DNA of 64,000 nucleotides from Meconema thalassinum (taxonomy: Eukaryota; Arthropoda; Insecta; Orthoptera; Tettigoniidae), in the NCBI GenBank assembly GCA_946902985.2, contig OX336392.1, positions 18,326,716 through 18,390,715 on the forward strand. Reading direction: 5' to 3'. Shown one piece after another: positions 22,658 to 33,520 of this stretch (the stretch's first letter is position 1; each line of letters begins with the position of its first letter). A program made the position numbers and the translations under genes. Under the pieces are notes generated by a model. It was not told the DNA's origin. It was given only the letters and a program-made list of their open reading frames with translations, and made no database searches.

Positions 22658-23205
22658 AGTGATGGAAGAAGCAAAGAGGATATAAAAAGTAGGTTAGCAC
22701 AGGCAAGGAAAGCATTTCTACAGAAAATGAATCTGTTGACATCGAATGTAGATTTAGGTATTAGGAAATCATTTTTAAGGCCTTTGTCTGGATCATGGCG
22801 CTCTATGGACTGTTGGAGCAGCAGAAAAGAGGAAAATTGAAGCGTTTGAAATGTGGTGTTACAGGAGAATGATGATCGGATGGGAAGATAGGGTTACAAA
22901 TGAAGAGGTATTAAGACGAGTGGGAGAGGAGAGATGTTTCTGGCGACTGGCTGATGAAGAGGAGAGATAGGTTGGTAGGACAAATACTAAGACCCCCGGG
23001 AATAGCAAACTTAGTTATGGAAGGAAGTGTCGAGGATAAGAACTGTAGGGGTAGACCAAGGTTGGAATATGTTTAACAGATTGCCTCGGATGTAGGGTGT
23101 GGTAGCTATGTAGAGATGAAACGATTAGCTCAGGACAGGGAAGCATGGACAGCTACATCAAACCAGTCGAAAGACTGAAGACTCAAACAACAACAACAAC
23201 AACAA
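22658..23205 (+). pseudogene. LINE family A, copy 2, with AAC tail
   Basis: Nucleotide-level relative of 9620-10180 ('GGAAGAAGCAAAGAGGATAT', 'CAGGCAAGGAAAGCATTTCT'). Deletions and frameshifts break the frame repeatedly, including in the ETWT region. After 'AGTCGAAAGACTGAAGACTC' it ends in (AAC)6, which defines the 3' end of the family. Confidence 0.8.
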
Positions 23206-23875
23206 CTGTTTGTTTAGGGTTTGTACACTAGTCATATGATAGATTTAAAAAATCACTATGAATCCTTACAGATAGTGGTACCTTCCTCTTCTGAAAATAA
23301 CATATCTACGGTAGCCTATTAAGTTGTTAATGTTTCCCAGTGTTTGCAGGTAGGTGATTTGGAATCCCCAAGAAGTTGATTTATTGCTAGCATCACACAC
23401 ATGGGTAGTAGATCGTGAATATGCTGCAGCAAACGGTGTAGATTAAACCAGAAATCTATTGACTGCAATGAGCTGAAAGGTTCAGTAAATATTAGAAATT
23501 GATGTCTTCTGCTAGCAGCTGCAGCTCGTTCAAATTACAGTTGCTTTGTTTGTACAGCATGGCCGAGTCCACACGGCCAGTACTGATATCGCGTCAGGAG
23601 TTGGCAGTCGGGTTTGAACTGCAGGGGTCTTCCCGCTCACTGCGTATCGCGCATTCCAAAAACATTCAGTTGGTCACTACTTGCTTCACACAGCACATTC
23701 CTTCTTTCAGTGGCTGAGTGTCGCCTGTTGCAATGACAACCATTGGCATGCGGCAAGCCGATATATTTAACTTAGGAATAGGCGGGCCGCGCATGCGTAC
23801 TGCAAGCACCCCCGCACCCTCGCGCCCCGTCGCAGCGTGTTCTACTACCATCTCCTGTCGCGATGACAGTACATA
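23206..23875. other. No gene seen
   Basis: The part from 23550 is GC-richer (for example GGCGGGCCGCGCATGCG near 23780). No convincing coding frame and no repeat partner. Confidence 0.5.
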
Positions 23876-23883
23876 GCTATGAG

Positions 23884-24302
23884 TAGGGCTCAATAACTTG
23901 TAGTTGTTTTTACTTTAGGCATCGTAGAAGTGCCAGAAATGAACTGCATGTGAGTGACACTGGTTCCAGGTAGCTGGGGGAGGGGGAGGTCTAGCACGTG
24001 GTGAAATATGGCTCCACAGTGAGTGGCACGGCGCGACAAGATAGGAATAACACAGTTGCAAGCTGTCATACGCTCTGCATGAAGATTAGATATCCCGCAG
24101 GTTCTTCCCCGTTGAAGTAACACGCAACAAAAATGCAATAAACTGAATGATCTAGCATACTGATTTAAAAAATGTAAATATTAGGTCTTTTTATGTGCTA
24201 ATACTGTAAATGTAAAGCAGGAATTTATGTATTTATAGAAAAAATGCTTTAAAAATGTGTTTGCATAAAATAATAGTTATTTACCTAAAAATCCGAGCCC
24301 TA
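23884..24302. mobile_element. Small hAT-like MITE with TAGGGCTC ends
   Basis: Ends TAGGGCTC and GAGCCCTA are perfect 8-base inverse copies. Flanking bases GCTATGAG (23876-23883) and GTTATGAG (24303-24310) form an 8-base duplication with one mismatch. 419 bases, no transposase. Confidence 0.7.
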
Positions 24303-24369
24303 GTTATGAGCTTACACTTGTATACATGGGATCTATGATCTCTGAGAAGTTGCTTCTTGGCATTCTGTA

Positions 24370-24665
24370 AGACTGGGAAATGAGTCGTGGTTGTGGCCTG
24401 GCTTGGTATGCTTACCTGGACAACAGGGATATGGACGTCGCGTCGTGGTATGGTGTTGGCGTTACCTCGGACTACAAGTGCGAAACAATGGAAATCATTT
24501 CAAGGATGGCTGAGGTGGGAATCGAACTCGCCTCTTCTCCAGTTTTCCTCACGAGGCTGAGTGTACCCCATCCCAGCCCTGAGACAGGAGTTCAATTTCT
24601 TGGCAGAGTCCTGACTCAAACCTGTACCACAGGGGTGCCAGTCCCTACACCCGATGTGGTTCTTG
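24370..24665 (-). mobile_element. tRNA-headed SINE, family 2, degenerate copy
   Basis: The minus strand carries the family 2 body ('ACTCAGCCTCGTGAGGAAAA', 'ATTTCCATTGTTTCGCAC'). The head (24600-24665) is badly decayed; only a 'GGTTTGAGTCAGGACTC' B-box relic is seen. Confidence 0.65.
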
Positions 24666-24784
24666 CCTAGATGATATGAAACGGAAACTGCCCATTAATT
24701 AAAGCCATGTCCAGATCTGTTCAGAAAATTCTACATTTCATTAGCGCACAAAAGCTGGCACCTTTATTTCACTGTTGTCACTTC

Positions 24785-25527
24785 CAGGCGCGGATTCAAG
24801 ATGGGGGGGGGGGGGGAGAGGGGGGCGGTCACGGGGGTCATGACCCCCCCCCCTCCCCAAACGGAGACCAAATTTTTTTTGCAAACTCAAAAAACGAAAA
24901 CACAATAACCAGACAAATACAACTGAAGGAATTTTAACTGAAAAACAGGTTTTTTTTCTTCATTTTATTCAAGACTGAAAATATCTTTATTGCAATTATG
25001 TTCTGTTACAACTGTACATATTTACAACTTCATACCTGTTATATAAAAACGATTATTTACACAACAAAATCAACTCGTCTATTTTGTTTAGCAAACCTTG
25101 TGATTACCGAATCGATGTTTATAGTGATGTCACGATGAATGTGCAGCAATGCACGGATAGGAATTTGGGGCTTTTTTCGCACCAAAATATTTTGCCGACG
25201 TCCAAACTGCAAGCTTGGTTGGCAATTTAAGCTGTGACTTTCTCCCTTTGTCGGTACCAACTCAACTTGCCGAAACTGTAACGTACCTTGATACATTTCT
25301 CGAAGCTCGATGTAAAAGTCGCAAAACACGCCGTTGCGATTTGTACGAATATTTTTGGTGCGCTAAACGCATCAAATTTCTATCCATGTAGCTTGCAAAA
25401 AAATTGGTCTGGTTTTGTACGTTTGGTTATTTTGTGATTGCGTTGTTAGTGATACCATTTTTTTAACAATTTCGATTCTGTGACCCCCCCCCCCCCCCTC
25501 CAAAGCCAAACTCTAGATCCGCGCCTG
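24785..25527 (-). mobile_element. hAT-like non-autonomous element, copy B
   Basis: Reverse orientation relative to 13373-14036. Ends CAGGCGCGGATTCA and TAGATCCGCGCCTG; 8-base duplication GTCACTTC (24777-24784) / GCCACTTC (25528-25535), one mismatch. Unlike copy A it has poly-G and poly-C runs just inside both ends (24804-24821, 25484-25498), so the inverted ends are extended by complementary homopolymers. Confidence 0.85.
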
Positions 25528-26154
25528 GCCACTTCAGATGGGTGGCCTCCAAAATGATTGGCAGAGATAACCTATTCACCAACACTAGTTGTTCATGATT
25601 CAAAGCGTAAATGTAACAATACTTCTCTTGTTCAAATCCTGATTGTGGTAATATTTTCAAGTCTCACTTCATAGTCTTTCTCGTTGTTTCTTCTCTTCCA
25701 TGATAGTTTTTATTTATTTATGTTTCTAGCATTTAATACTGTACCCTTTTGAACATAGGACCTTCAGGACAGGATTCTAATCTCAGGGGTGGTGCGTCCT
25801 ACTTGAAGCTAATAACTGTCCTGGGATACATCACTTGGAAGTTCAACAGGGCTGATTAATAAATCATCACACACAGGATTCAAAAAAAAACAAAGGAAAA
25901 ACAACTTTATTAACACTGGTAAAGAAATACAAGATGATCGAAAAGAAAGCTAAAACCAAAAATATTAACTCAAAACAATAAAAAATTTAGAATGAGAAAC
26001 TATCCAAAATTGAACCAATCTCCAAAACAACTTAACGAATTACAAATCTTGAAATAAATCCAAAAGGAAACCAAAATAACGGAAAAAAACGTTAAAACAA
26101 TCCAAAAGATCAAAAAAAGTAAAAATAATTTTAAAAAATGTCAAAACTCCAAAA

Positions 26155-26420
26155 AAAAGTAATTAAATTCCAATTAAATTAATCAACCTCAATTAAATTA
26201 ATTACATTTCGATTAATCAACCATCATTGAATTAATTACATTTCAATTAATCACCCATAATTAAATTGATTACATTTTAATTAAATCAATCAATTAAATT
26301 AATTACAATCCAAATAAATCAATATTAATTAGATTAATCATCAATTCAAACACCCTGTGAATCAAATAATATTCGAATCAAATCAATTAAACTTTAATTG
26401 AACTTTGAATCCCATCATTT
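26155..26420. repeat. Degenerate AATTAAATTAATTACATT repeats in LTR1
   Basis: Irregular array of AATTAA, ATTAATTACATT and AATCAATC motifs. The same array is in LTR2 (about 38780-39030) and LTR3 (about 46680-46920). Confidence 0.75.
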
Positions 26421-27498
26421 ATCAAATCGATTACCAATCAATTAATCCAATCTCTCAATTAAATAACGACCAACCAGTGATCATATGCCAAGATGAAAAT
26501 CAATCTGATTTGACCATAATTAATATTCACTGTAAAACATTCCACGCCTCTAAATTCAATATTCCAAATACCGTGGCATCTTGCCGTTGTATACCAATTA
26601 ATTAACACACAAACCTCAAACCATTGGCATATCCACCGTTAACTTAGGGCTTCCATAATTATAATATTCACGAGATAATCATCTCATGAAATGGTCTGAC
26701 AACATTGCCCATGTGATCCCTTTTGGTGGATTACAACACTTTCACCAGATCACCATACTTATATATCCATTATTCATAACTACAACGTTTGCCCTTCAAA
26801 TGATTATGAAATTTGGCACATTTATACCTTTGAGCCTTTAAGCATACATCAATACGTACTTATAAAATGCCAACTGGCAAATTTACACTCATATAACCCC
26901 AATGAGATTTGAGTTTGAGATGTGCTACACTGTTACTTAAAATAAACACAAAATACCTTAGAAATATGATCAACCAAGGATTGAACTCAGGACTCGTAAC
27001 AAAATGATCCGGATCCCGGATTCAATACTGTCTGTCAAAGTTTTATGGGCGTGTGCCAAACTATACACATAAATACAACTCGAGATGCTTGCGAGTATCA
27101 ATGGCAAAAACAAAATAGCTTAGCGTAAGGCAAGAAAATAAGGAAACCAAAATGAATGCCAGCTGTATGCAGCAAATTTGCATATTCCAGATACCAAAAA
27201 AAAAAAACATTCTATGCTCGCATACCGCACCGAGCGACAAAAATTAAACAACGGTTGGTGTATCTTGTCAACGATGCCTGCGACTCTGCAATAAACAACA
27301 TGACACAAATATGTATTTACAAGTTGAAATGCTAACAGGAAAAATATATACACTCGTAGGCTTCGAAGCAAGGACTCTCACTTACCTTTTTCAGAGCATT
27401 GCACGTTCACAGACGCTTGCTAATATCCGAGAGAGAGCAATTAACTTCACGAAGAGGGAAACCCATCACCAAACGGATTCCCTAATAATAAAAGTCAC

Positions 27499-27532
<34 letters not shown>

Positions 27533-27641
27533 GCTATCAATATGATTATCACCTTTAATTATTACTGCCGTGATGGAATCAACTATCCAAAGGTTACTGG
27601 GTATCAGTACCCTAAAATAAATTCGGTCTTGAGATCCATGA

Positions 27642-27675
<34 letters not shown>

Positions 27676-27820
27676 CCACCTGGTTATTAATCTATTTGAA
27701 TAAAATCTTCGCGGCAATGTCATGACACAAAAGGTTATTGGATTAGAGTACCCTTTACATAAGTTTACCCTCAACTCGATAACAAATTATTATTATTATC
27801 ATTATTATTATTATTATTAT

Positions 27821-28155
27821 GAGCCTCCGTGGCTTAGGCGGCAGCACGCCGGCCTCTCACCGCTGAGTCCGTGGTTCAAATCCCGGTCACTCCATGTGAG
27901 ATCTGTGCTGGACAGATCGAAGGCAGACAGGTTTTTCTCCGGGTACTCCGGTTTTCCCTGTCAAAATTTCATTCCAGCAACACTCTCCACTATCATTTCA
28001 TTTCATCTATCATTCATTTAATCATTGCCCCAGAGGAGTGCGTCAGGCCTCGGCAGCCGGCACAGTTCATATCCTCGCCGCTAGATAGGGGCTTCATTCA
28101 TTCCATTCCTGACCCGGTCGGAGACTGGAAGCAGGCTGTGGATTTTCATTATTAT
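27821..28155 (+). mobile_element. tRNA-headed SINE, family 3, inside LTR1
   Basis: Head 'CCTCCGTGGCTTAGGCGGCA' and B box 'GTGGTTCAAATCCCGG', body to 'GGAAGCAGGCTGTGGATTTTC'. It matches 52063-52397 almost throughout. LTR2 (near 40420) and LTR3 (near 48320) have only the ATT microsatellite at this position, so the insertion is later than the split of the LTR copies. The microsatellite hides the target duplication. Confidence 0.9.
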
Positions 28156-31131
28156 TATTATTATAATTGACGTAAATATTATCACGTTTAATACCTTTAT
28201 AATAGACTTGGATGACAAGGTTAGTGCACTACAGTACCATATGTGGATCTCAATCGTGAGTTAATTTTGGAAATGAATCTGAATATTATATAAGTTTCTC
28301 TGACTAAGGAATCAGCTGTCTACATGACTGTCAAACTAGCCTCCTTTGAAACGCAAAGAGTCCCGTTATGGAGAGGGGCGGGTTGTGTACGACCTTGACA
28401 AGTGCTACCGCATTCAGACACTAAATGCTGTGGGCTCCCCAAACTGCACTCTTAGTAAGATACACAAGCCTGATGGAAACACCATGAGAGATGACCTCAC
28501 CGTCTAGATAGTCTTTGGTTCGACCTGAGTGGAACCTGGTCTTGGAGCAGTAACATCATCGTGGTTCTATTTATCACACAAAACCTGTACACATAGTTTA
28601 ATCTCACCTGTTTCACAGAGTATGCCTAATATACCTCACTTACCTTCCTTTCCTTTTCAGTTGGCAATCGAGTGACATATGGCTGTGTCACCTGCAACTT
28701 CTTATACCTTTTAAAATACCATTATACCATTTTAATTATTCCTCGTTGAACCACCGGGGCCTCATGGAACTTCCCGGTATCACATGGCATACATTCAAAC
28801 TATGTTCTCATTAACATACCACGATTAAGCCGATGTTCAGCTTGCTCTCCCAATACACTCAGAAGGATACCCTAAATATTTCTCCTACTCAATACCACAC
28901 TTACCTGCGTTAATCTAAGAGAAATGACGCGTCAACTCATCCCTGACACAGTTCAGAGTGCATCCGTATGAATAATTACTACCACACGCGTCGTAATAAG
29001 GACATTAACATTTAGACTTCCTCCCCTTCTATCCATACCTGACATCATTAATACTCTCGATATTGATATTATTATCCCTAGTTGACGTCATGCTTATTAT
29101 TATTATTATTAATAATAACCCGCGTATTAGTGTGTCTATAAATTTTACATTCTTTAAATCTCTCTCTTTCTAAATCTGCGTGCCTTTGCTCTTTCCGGCG
29201 CCTTCATCCTGGGGCTGAAATACATACAACATAATGGGGTGAACACATGCATTCCTATCAGTGTACAATTTGGCGCGGTTTGCGAACAACATCATCGCTA
29301 AGCATCTCCTGAATTAAACAAAATAGCGTTCCGTCGTCACGGATACATTTAACCTACCACAAATGATACTTAAACTTAAAATCTAATATTATACTAAGAC
29401 GAATATCTATTCCTGTATCAAACTATAATAAACACGGCCCATAAAACTATGACATAGATAATTAATGGAAATTAATACTCATCATACCTCGAGCGTTGGT
29501 CGTCATCCTCTCCAGCAATAGATGTCAGCAACCCCTAGCCATGTGCCTTTCACACCATACCGGCACTACACATATTCACATTCAATGCACTACTCCACTA
29601 ATTGATTGATAATCATGATTAGCACTAAATTTCACCTTATTCTTACAAAAAGATATAACACTATTGGTACGTCTATTGTACTTCCGTACCTTATCCAACA
29701 CGTGTACGTTGCATCACAATACACCTTTCATATAAAAATCGGGCTAGGATTGCGCAGCACTCGTTAGATCACACGCCACTACTTCTGTTATTCCTCTCTT
29801 CACTTGCGCGCCGGGCTGACGACCTCGATGCGTTCTCTCTTCCCCCTGTTCATTCACAGAACTGTCCTGGTTCCAGCGGCGAGGGTTCGAGTCTCGGGCG
29901 AACAACTGCGCTCCTCCCAACTTCTGCGACTGACAGTACTGCTTCCACAGCTATACAACTTGTGTTAACATGTAACACTGCAAGCTCTCCCTGTACACAT
30001 ATGCTGCCTACTAAAATTACTACTGTTTATCTGAGCTGTCCAGCCTGCAGCCTTGAATCATACTGACCATTTACATACAACTGAGTGTCATTGTCTGTAG
30101 CGTGAAAACTGCATGACGACTGACTGTAAACTGACTTATCGCGAGTGCTTGTAACTGTTTATCGAAATGTGTCGAACTGCACAACATCACATTGCGAACA
30201 CCTCAACAGTCTCGAGCGGGCTCGCAAAACTAAGCATCAACTACCATTCACTCGCGTGCTAACTGCGTGACAACCAAACTGCGGAAGACTATCTCCTCCC
30301 CATGCGGTCTGCTGAAAAACTCCCCTCCTTGCGGTCTGCTGAAAAACTCCCCTCTGCACTGCGCAGGGGTGCAATATATCTAAAACATGGCGACAGAGCA
30401 TCTGAAGATCGTTCCACACGCAAGAGCTCCGTATTCCAACACATTTATTTCAAAACACTCGGTACACATTATTCGTGATAGTAAGGTCCGTCGAATCCTA
30501 GGATTACGATCGATAATCGATCGTAATTTTAGGGGATATCAACACTGCGTCCTCCGGACTATTTGTGGCGAAATAGACGCCATCCCCACTCTCACAACAA
30601 ACTCTCCACCCCAGACGGATCCGCGGAAGGATCTGAGTTCTGGACCACTGATTTATTAATTTTTTGATGATTTAATTATTCTGTTCATCTGTAAAAAATC
30701 TCAGGATTATTTCCGGCTTATTGTTGTCAATGGTTCGATCCTGGGTGTTGCCGTATCGTAGAAATGAATTAATTTCGCTATTTAGGGGCGTGGCGAAACC
30801 AGAATAAGACGTACTACCGAACCTTCCAGAACGTAATCTGATGCAAGCCTCTCCGAAAGTCCTTGAGCGTAAACCTGCGTGGCAAATGCGCGTTATAGAA
30901 GTATGTTCTCGAATAGCCTTTGTCTGCGAGTTCCATGCGACGTTCCCTCGGTTCGTCAAGTGGCCAGTTGCATGACTCGTCCCAATAACACTGCGGCAGG
31001 AGCTTAGCATGATTAAAATGACGCAAAATCAGACTTCCTTTTCCCCTGCAAATCGAGGCTCAATTAAACGCTGTTTCTAGCATCACTGAAATCTATGCGA
31101 CCTTAGCCTATGACCGTTGGGTAAGGGCGCA

Positions 31132-31156
31132 TCTCCCCCCCCCCCCCCCCCTCTTG
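31132..31156 (-). promoter_or_regulatory. Polypurine tract
   Basis: The minus strand reads a purine run with 17 consecutive G (31135-31151) directly before the LTR start TGCGCCC. This is the expected place and composition of the plus-strand primer of an LTR retrotransposon. The second internal copy lost this region by deletion. Confidence 0.8.
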
Positions 31157-31162
31157 GTCTTT

Positions 31163-31194
31163 GAAAAACTATCTACAGTATTTGATAGTTTTTC
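31163..31194. other. Perfect 11-bp hairpin next to the polypurine tract
   Basis: GAAAAACTATC and its exact inverse GATAGTTTTTC enclose a 10-base loop. It sits 6 bases from the purine tract, between it and the end of the integrase frame. Confidence 0.75.
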
Positions 31195-31364
31195 CAACAC
31201 TCACAACTTCACCACTGTTTTGACATCCGTTCCATATTGCAGCGTTTAAGCGTCACGTGCGCGTGCCTGCCCATGCAACTATTTAAGTTATTCTGTCTGG
31301 GAACACGCCATTGTTTTTTGGCAATGATGATCTTTCGTCTTCCTTTGAACCCATACTTCCATCA

Positions 31365-31443
31365 TTCTTCCTTTCAGCTTGCCGTTTCCTAAGGACGTCC
31401 TTCATCTTCGGATTCCTCATGTTCTCCCTCGACGACGTCCAAG
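31365..31443. repeat. 79-bp direct repeat, distal copy
   Basis: Identical to 31654-31732. In coding sense this copy ends the integrase frame with the acidic peptide 'LDVVEGEHEESEDEGRP' and a TAG stop. Confidence 0.95.
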
Positions 31444-33520
31444 TGTTTAACACGATACGCATTATTCCCGATCACCTTGGTGATTTTGTGAGGTCCATGG
31501 AATAATTCACAAACCTTTGCGTATATTCGTGCCTGAGGATCGGATATCGCTGGTTTCCTCACCAGTACCAGTTCCCCTAACTCAAGTGGTCGGTGGAACC
31601 TCTTATTATTTATCCTTCTTAAGCGACGCTCGGACTGCTTTTTCAAATAAAGCTTCTTCCTTTCAGCTTGCCGTTTCCTAAGGACGTCCTTCATCTTCGG
31701 ATTCCTCATGTTCTCCCTCGACGACGTCCAAGCTGATCGTCGACTCGTGACTCAGTCGAGCATCTACCGGACATGGTATAACATTTGTCCATGGTCGATC
31801 AGGAAGTTGGTTGAAATGCACAACCGAAGGAATACGACCAGTACTCTCGTGTACGGTGTTGTTAATGCATGATTCAATTATCGGTAAGACGTCCACCCAT
31901 TTCCAATGTTGTCGCGGGCAGTATAGTCGGCAAAACTTTGCAATCTCTCTCATAATCCCTTCCGAAGGATTTCCTTCCGGATGCCGTACTGAACTCAGGA
32001 CATGTCGAATATCCAGCCTCGCCATTTCCCGTCTAAACTCGGCGCTGGTAAAATAGCTTCCATGATCCGTAAGGCAGAACTCTATTTTCCCAAATGTGGG
32101 AATTACCCTTGCCTTGATTCGATTTAAAACTTGACGAGTATTCATTTTTTGAACTGGGCATAAGACCACGTATTTGGAAAATACGTCCACAGTGACCAAA
32201 ATATATTTGCATCCTCTTCTGCCTTTGGGCAAAGGACCGTATCCGTCCATGGCAATAAGCTCACAAGGCTTTTGTGGCAATAGGGGCCTGGGATACTGTT
32301 TCATTAAGAATGAATTTGGTTTTACCCTTTGACATTGATCACACGTCCTCAAAGTTCTTTGAATGGTTTCTCGTAACTTCGGCCACACAAAAGTCTCTTG
32401 GATCAACGCGCTCGTCTTATCAATTCCACCGTGACCAGAAATACGGTGCGCGTGCCAGACTAATCCCTTCTGTAGCGATGGTGGCACCACAATCCTTCAT
32501 TTGGTGTGATCTGCGTCCACGAACTTGAGTAATAATTCGTTATACCAGATATAACTGACAGAGATTTTCTCCACTTCGATGAATGCGGGAGTTCCCGGTT
32601 GTAACTTTCATTGGAAATAACTTATGATCATGTTCATCCAAGGGTCCTTTTCTTGCTCAATTTTGATTCCTTTCAGTCTCTCCAAAAAGTCTTGATCCTG
32701 CCTTGTTAACTCAATCTGGTTTACTGATTCAACCTGATCTTCTTGATCTGGATTCCGACTCAAGATATCCGGTATTAGGTTGAATTTTCCTGGATGATGT
32801 TCAATCGTGATGTCGAATTGTTGAACATAAAGCGACCATCTATTGACTCTTTCTCGTGTCATCGGTGTCTTCAAGATAAACACAAGGCTTTTATGGTCGG
32901 TCCTAATAAGAATTTTGAAACCATACACAATTTTCCTCCACAGCTATAGAGCGAATATAATGGATAATAGCTCTCGCTCCGTGATGGTATAGTTCAGCTC
33001 ATGCTTCCTCAGTTTGCGACTTGCGAAGGCGAAGTAGGATTTATTCTGTGTATTCTCTGGGTCTTCCTGGTATAGCATGGCACCGACTCCAACTTGGGAT
33101 GCGTCAGTTTGTATAATGAACTGGCGCGAAATAATCAGGGTAACTCAATTTGATGCTTCCCGCTAACAATTCCTTGGCCTTCTTAAAAGCACGATCACAT
33201 TCCTCACTCCATATCCAACGATTATTCTTTCGTAGCATGTCCTGGAGTGGAACCATAGTTTCTGTATATCCTGGACAATGATCAGCGAAGAAATTACATA
33301 TACCCAAAAATTGCCGAACATGTTTTATTCTAGTTGGTTTCGGGAAATTCCTAATCGCTTCCAACTTCGCTGGGTTTGGTCTGATCCCTTCACCATCAAT
33401 GATATGGCCTAAATACAACACTTCCCTCTGGCAAAAGTGAGACTTTTCGATGTTAATTTTGAAGTTGGCATGTTCGAGATTCGCCAGTAGTTTTTCCAAG
33501 TTCGCCAGTTGTTCATCCAC
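31389..33520 (-). pseudogene. pol remnant: RT thumb, RNase H and integrase of the gypsy-type element
   Basis: From 33520 the frame reads the RT thumb/connection ('YLGHIIDGEGIRPNPAKLEA', 'FLGICNFF'). After a frameshift near 33115 comes RNase H ('FIIQTDASQVGVGAMLY', 'TDHKSLVFIL', 'DILSRNP'), with a TAG at 32944-32946 and TGA at 32608-32610 and 32497-32499. Integrase follows (32490-31678) with an HH-CC finger ('GHGGIDKT', 'CDQCQ'), catalytic D in 'MDGYGPLP', D in 'TDHGSYF' (codon 32065-32067) and E in 'NPSEG' (31960-31962). Its C-terminal domain ('RPLELGELVLVRK', 'FHGPHKITKVIGNNAYRV') is in another frame after the 79-bp repeat. The RT fingers and palm, including the YxDD core, are absent. Confidence 0.85.
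31654..31732. repeat. 79-bp direct repeat, proximal copy
   Basis: Identical to 31365-31443. Here the frame coming from the integrase core reads the acidic peptide and stops at 31678, while the frame that continues into the integrase tail reads the same bases as 'MRNPKMKDVLRKRQAERKK'. Confidence 0.95.

Larger units (their letters stand above)
25740..31131 (-). repeat. LTR1 (3' LTR in coding sense), carrying a SINE
   Basis: On the plus strand it starts TGTACCCTTTTGAACATAGG and ends GGGTAAGGGCGCA, so in coding sense it runs TG...CA. A polypurine tract abuts its coding 5' edge. Length is 5392 bases, 335 more than LTR3, all accounted for by the SINE at 27821. It contains AT-rich AATTAAATTAATTACA-type repeats (26150-26400), ATT microsatellites (near 27500, 27645, 27790) and no motif-bearing ORF. 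Confidence 0.9.

Noticed and set aside
26405..26605. 66-codon ORF conserved in all three LTRs
   Set aside because: Conservation follows from LTR identity; composition is that of the AT-rich array and there is no motif.
27311..27703. ORFs with long runs of Ile, Tyr or Asn in the LTRs (also 39865-40317, 47763-48221)
   Set aside because: They are translations of ATT microsatellites that differ in length between LTR copies.
31157..31388. An envelope-like gene between integrase and the 3' LTR
   Set aside because: Only about 230 bases are available, without an ORF or a membrane segment.
32497..32610. The TGA codons in pol as recoding or selenocysteine sites
   Set aside because: A TAG, a frameshift and the missing RT core in the same pol make ordinary decay the simple explanation.
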